DNA from: Cerioporus squamosus
Taxonomy: Eukaryota; Basidiomycota; Agaricomycetes; Polyporales; Polyporaceae
Reading direction: 5' to 3'
Assembly: GCA_022592435.1 (NCBI GenBank)
Contig: JABYQS010000274.1
Coordinates: forward strand, 1 to 37,564
DNA: 37,564 nt
In this document: piece by piece, positions 35,322 through 37,564 of the stretch
Layout of the letters: each line of letters starts with the position of its first letter
Numbering within the stretch: the stretch's first letter is position 1
Translations under genes and position numbers: made by a program
The notes under the pieces: model-generated
Databases searched by the model: none
The model's input: only the letters and a program-made list of their open reading frames with translations
What the model was told of the DNA's origin: nothing

Positions 35322-37564
35322 TCACTTCATCTTGGTAAACATGTCGATAGAGTGCTCGAGCAACTTGATATCCGCCTCGAGCGTTTTTCTCTGCGTCACA
35401 GCACGGTAGGGGTCAGCATCCCTGGCAGTATGCACGATCACGACCAAGAGCAACGCACCTTCTCCTCGTTGGCGAGCCGCACGTTCGCGGGGACAGTAGA
35501 CTCGTAGTCCGCCTGCGACTCCACCTTCTCGACCTTTAACAGGTTCATCTTCGCCAGCGCGAGCTTCTTCTCGCACTTGTTGATCTCAGCCTCAATGTCT
35601 ACCTGGCCCTGTTGACGTTAAAAAAGACGACGACGTCCAGTTCAGCACGCAGACACAGCATCCCACCCGGCACAGAACACGCACCTTCACGAGGACGTGG
35701 ACGAAAATAGTAGGCGTGAGCAGCTCGGAGCCGCAGCCTGCAGGGACACCGCTGATGTCGCGGACGACCTCCACGGACTTGCAGTTCTTCGTCAGCGCGA
35801 GGAACGTCGGCACCTGCGAATCGAACAGCTCCGCCTCGGCCTCTTTCTCCGCGCGGATGTACACTGTTTTCACCCATCGCACGTCAGCGGAAGTGTGCCT
35901 AAAGCGCACGAAGGCGAACGCTGGGCCTCACCGTGAAGACCCTGCTGGATGTTGTACGACGCGGCGAGCGCACGGGACGACTTGACGGCGGAGAAGACCA
36001 GCTCGAAGGCGCGCTCGGCGTCTGAGAACTCGAAGGACTTGTCCTGCAAATACGGGCGCGATCAGCGAGGGCGCGGGTGATCAGCTATACTGGGCACGCA
36101 CGAAGACAGGATACTTGGCAAGCATGATCGAAGGAGTGGGATCGTTCGGGCGGCGAGGGAGACGCTGCCACAGCTCCTCGGTGACAAACGGCATGAAGGG
36201 GTGCAACAGGCGGAGGCCGTGGTCCAAGCAAGTGTACAGCGTCTGCTGGGCCGACTTGCGCGTCGTCTCCGAAGCCGACTCGTCCGTCATAGGCTTCATG
36301 GCTTCCTGGATAACGCAGCAGACATCAGCAGCAGAACCTCATATGCGAGGCGCAGCGGGACGGTCATACAATGTAAACGTCGCACAGCTCATAGAGCCAG
36401 AAGTTGTACGCGGCCCCAGTCGCATTCATGAAGTTGCGGTCGGTCAATTGCTTGTTGATCTCTTCGGACGCAAGGTTGAGCTTGTGCAAGATCCACTTCT
36501 CAACCAGGCTCTCGTTGCCGGTGGGCTGACGGTGTTCGTTAGGATACAGTGCAGTACAGTTGCACCCTGAGAACTAGACGAACCTTCGGCGTGGGCTCCG
36601 GAACGAACTTCTCGTCCAGCTTGAGCATCGCAAACTTGGTCGCGTTGAAGATCTTGTTGCAGAACTTGCGGTATCCCTCCACACGCAAGATCTCCAGGTT
36701 AATATCACGGCCTGTCGATGCTTCAGCAACCAATCCTCTGATTGAATGATGGCCGATGAATGTACGTACCTCCACCCGAGTACGCACAGAGCGCAAACCG
36801 CAGCGCGTCCGTGCCACACTGCGGGATACCCTTCGGGAAGTCCTTCTTCTGGCCGGCCTTCGCCTTCACGATCTCGCGCTCGTCCAGGTTGCCTTCGTGC
36901 AGCTTCTGGTGGAGCGCCTCGAGGTCCAACCCCTGGATCACGTCGATCGGGTCGATGACGTTCCCGAGGGACTTGGACATCTTGCGCCCGTGTGCGTCGC
37001 GGATCATCGCGTGGCAGTAGACCTCGCTGAACGGCATCTGGCCGGTGAGGTGCACGCCGAGCATGGCCATGCGCGCCACCCAGAAGAAGAGATGTCCCAT
37101 CCGGTCTCGAGCAACGAAGCGGGGTAGAACGTCTCAAAAGGGGGTCTGCGAGGACACTTGTCAGTCATCTTTCGCAGCGGGAAGAGAGGGGAATCGGAAA
37201 CCTTCTGCGGCCAGCCCAAGATGGAGAACGGCCAGAGACCCGAGGAAACACGTGTCCAGAACGTCCTCATCCTGCTCGAGCGTGAACTGGCCGAGCCGCA
37301 AGCTTCTTCGCTCGCTCGGTGGCCTCCTCGAGGGTGGCCCCGACCACCCAGTGCTTGCCGTCGTTCCGCTGCAAAGTCTGTCAGCACGATGCCGAGCGCG
37401 GTCCGTTCCAGCACATACGCACGTCCTGCTCCTGGCCCTCGATGTTGACATAGTACGCCGGACACCGTGTCCCACCACAGCTGACGCGAGATACACCAGT
37501 CCTGGATGCCCTCCAGCCAGCGGTACCACTCCGCCTCGGACTTTGGGGGAGATGTCCAGCTCTC
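35322..37564 (-). CDS. VAS1: Valyl-tRNA synthetase, 3' part
   Basis: It charges tRNA-Val in the cytosol and probably mitochondria. The gene runs off the right edge, so only the C-terminal two thirds or less is present. Seen in order: ISRQLWW and YYVNIEG (class I catalytic core), [33 protein letters not shown] (KMSKS loop), the anticodon-binding domain ([27 protein letters not shown]), and the C-terminal coiled coil typical of ValRS ([20 protein letters not shown]). Introns are at 37422-37369, 37201-37146, 36769-36712, 36583-36526, 36369-36306, 36101-36045, 35941-35864, 35684-35609 and 35458-35391. From 37090 downstream on the minus strand the gene is in frame; upstream it breaks near 37091, 37143, 37245, 37297 and 37455, mostly by missing bases. 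I infer sequence errors. Confidence 0.93.

Overview
The window is nuclear genomic DNA from a filamentous basidiomycete, most likely an Agaricomycete and perhaps a polypore. That placement is an inference. It rests on GC-rich coding DNA, dense introns of about 43-105 bp with GT..AG ends and CTGAC-like branch sites, gene spacings of 200-500 bp, and several protein families that I associate with Agaricomycetes (a kinase-like family, a trypsin-like family, an F-box/LRR protein, a GT69 mannosyltransferase). No mobile element, CRISPR array, rRNA or tRNA was found.

Layout, left to right: the 3' part of the splicing helicase PRP43 (+); a diverged casein-kinase-1-like gene (+); a 5'-truncated membrane-protein fragment (-); a trypsin-fold protein with an intron-split start codon (+); a small secreted Pro/Ser/Ile repeat protein (-); about 2.7 kb with no gene recognised; a large disordered coiled-coil protein (+); an F-box/LRR protein (-); about 2.5 kb with little in it; a complete secreted sedolisin (+); a short-chain dehydrogenase (-); SEC13 (-); RRP9 (+); a CMT1-like mannosyltransferase (-); mitochondrial EF-G1 (+); a kinase-like gene with altered catalytic motifs (-); a small hypothetical gene (+); and the 3' part of valyl-tRNA synthetase (-), which runs off the right edge.

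The genes form no operon or obvious biosynthetic cluster. Most are independent housekeeping genes: splicing, ribosome biogenesis, COPII transport, mitochondrial translation, tRNA charging and glycosylation. Mixed among them are lineage-specific genes. Two short divergent promoters (SEC13/RRP9 and CMT1/MEF1) are the only strong regulatory layout.

Several conserved genes (PRP43, RRP9, CMT1-like, valRS, F-box, trypsin-like) carry one-base frame breaks, while neighbours (sedolisin, SDR, SEC13, MEF1, the kinase-like gene) are perfectly intact once spliced. The breaks look like missing bases, often in G/C runs. In housekeeping genes I read them as probable sequence errors, not decay. The most interesting items are the trypsin-like protein with a helical insert between His and Asp, the intron-split ATG, the repeat-bearing 741-bp intron of MEF1, the ADAR minisatellite in RRP9, and the kinase-like gene with DFD in place of DFG.
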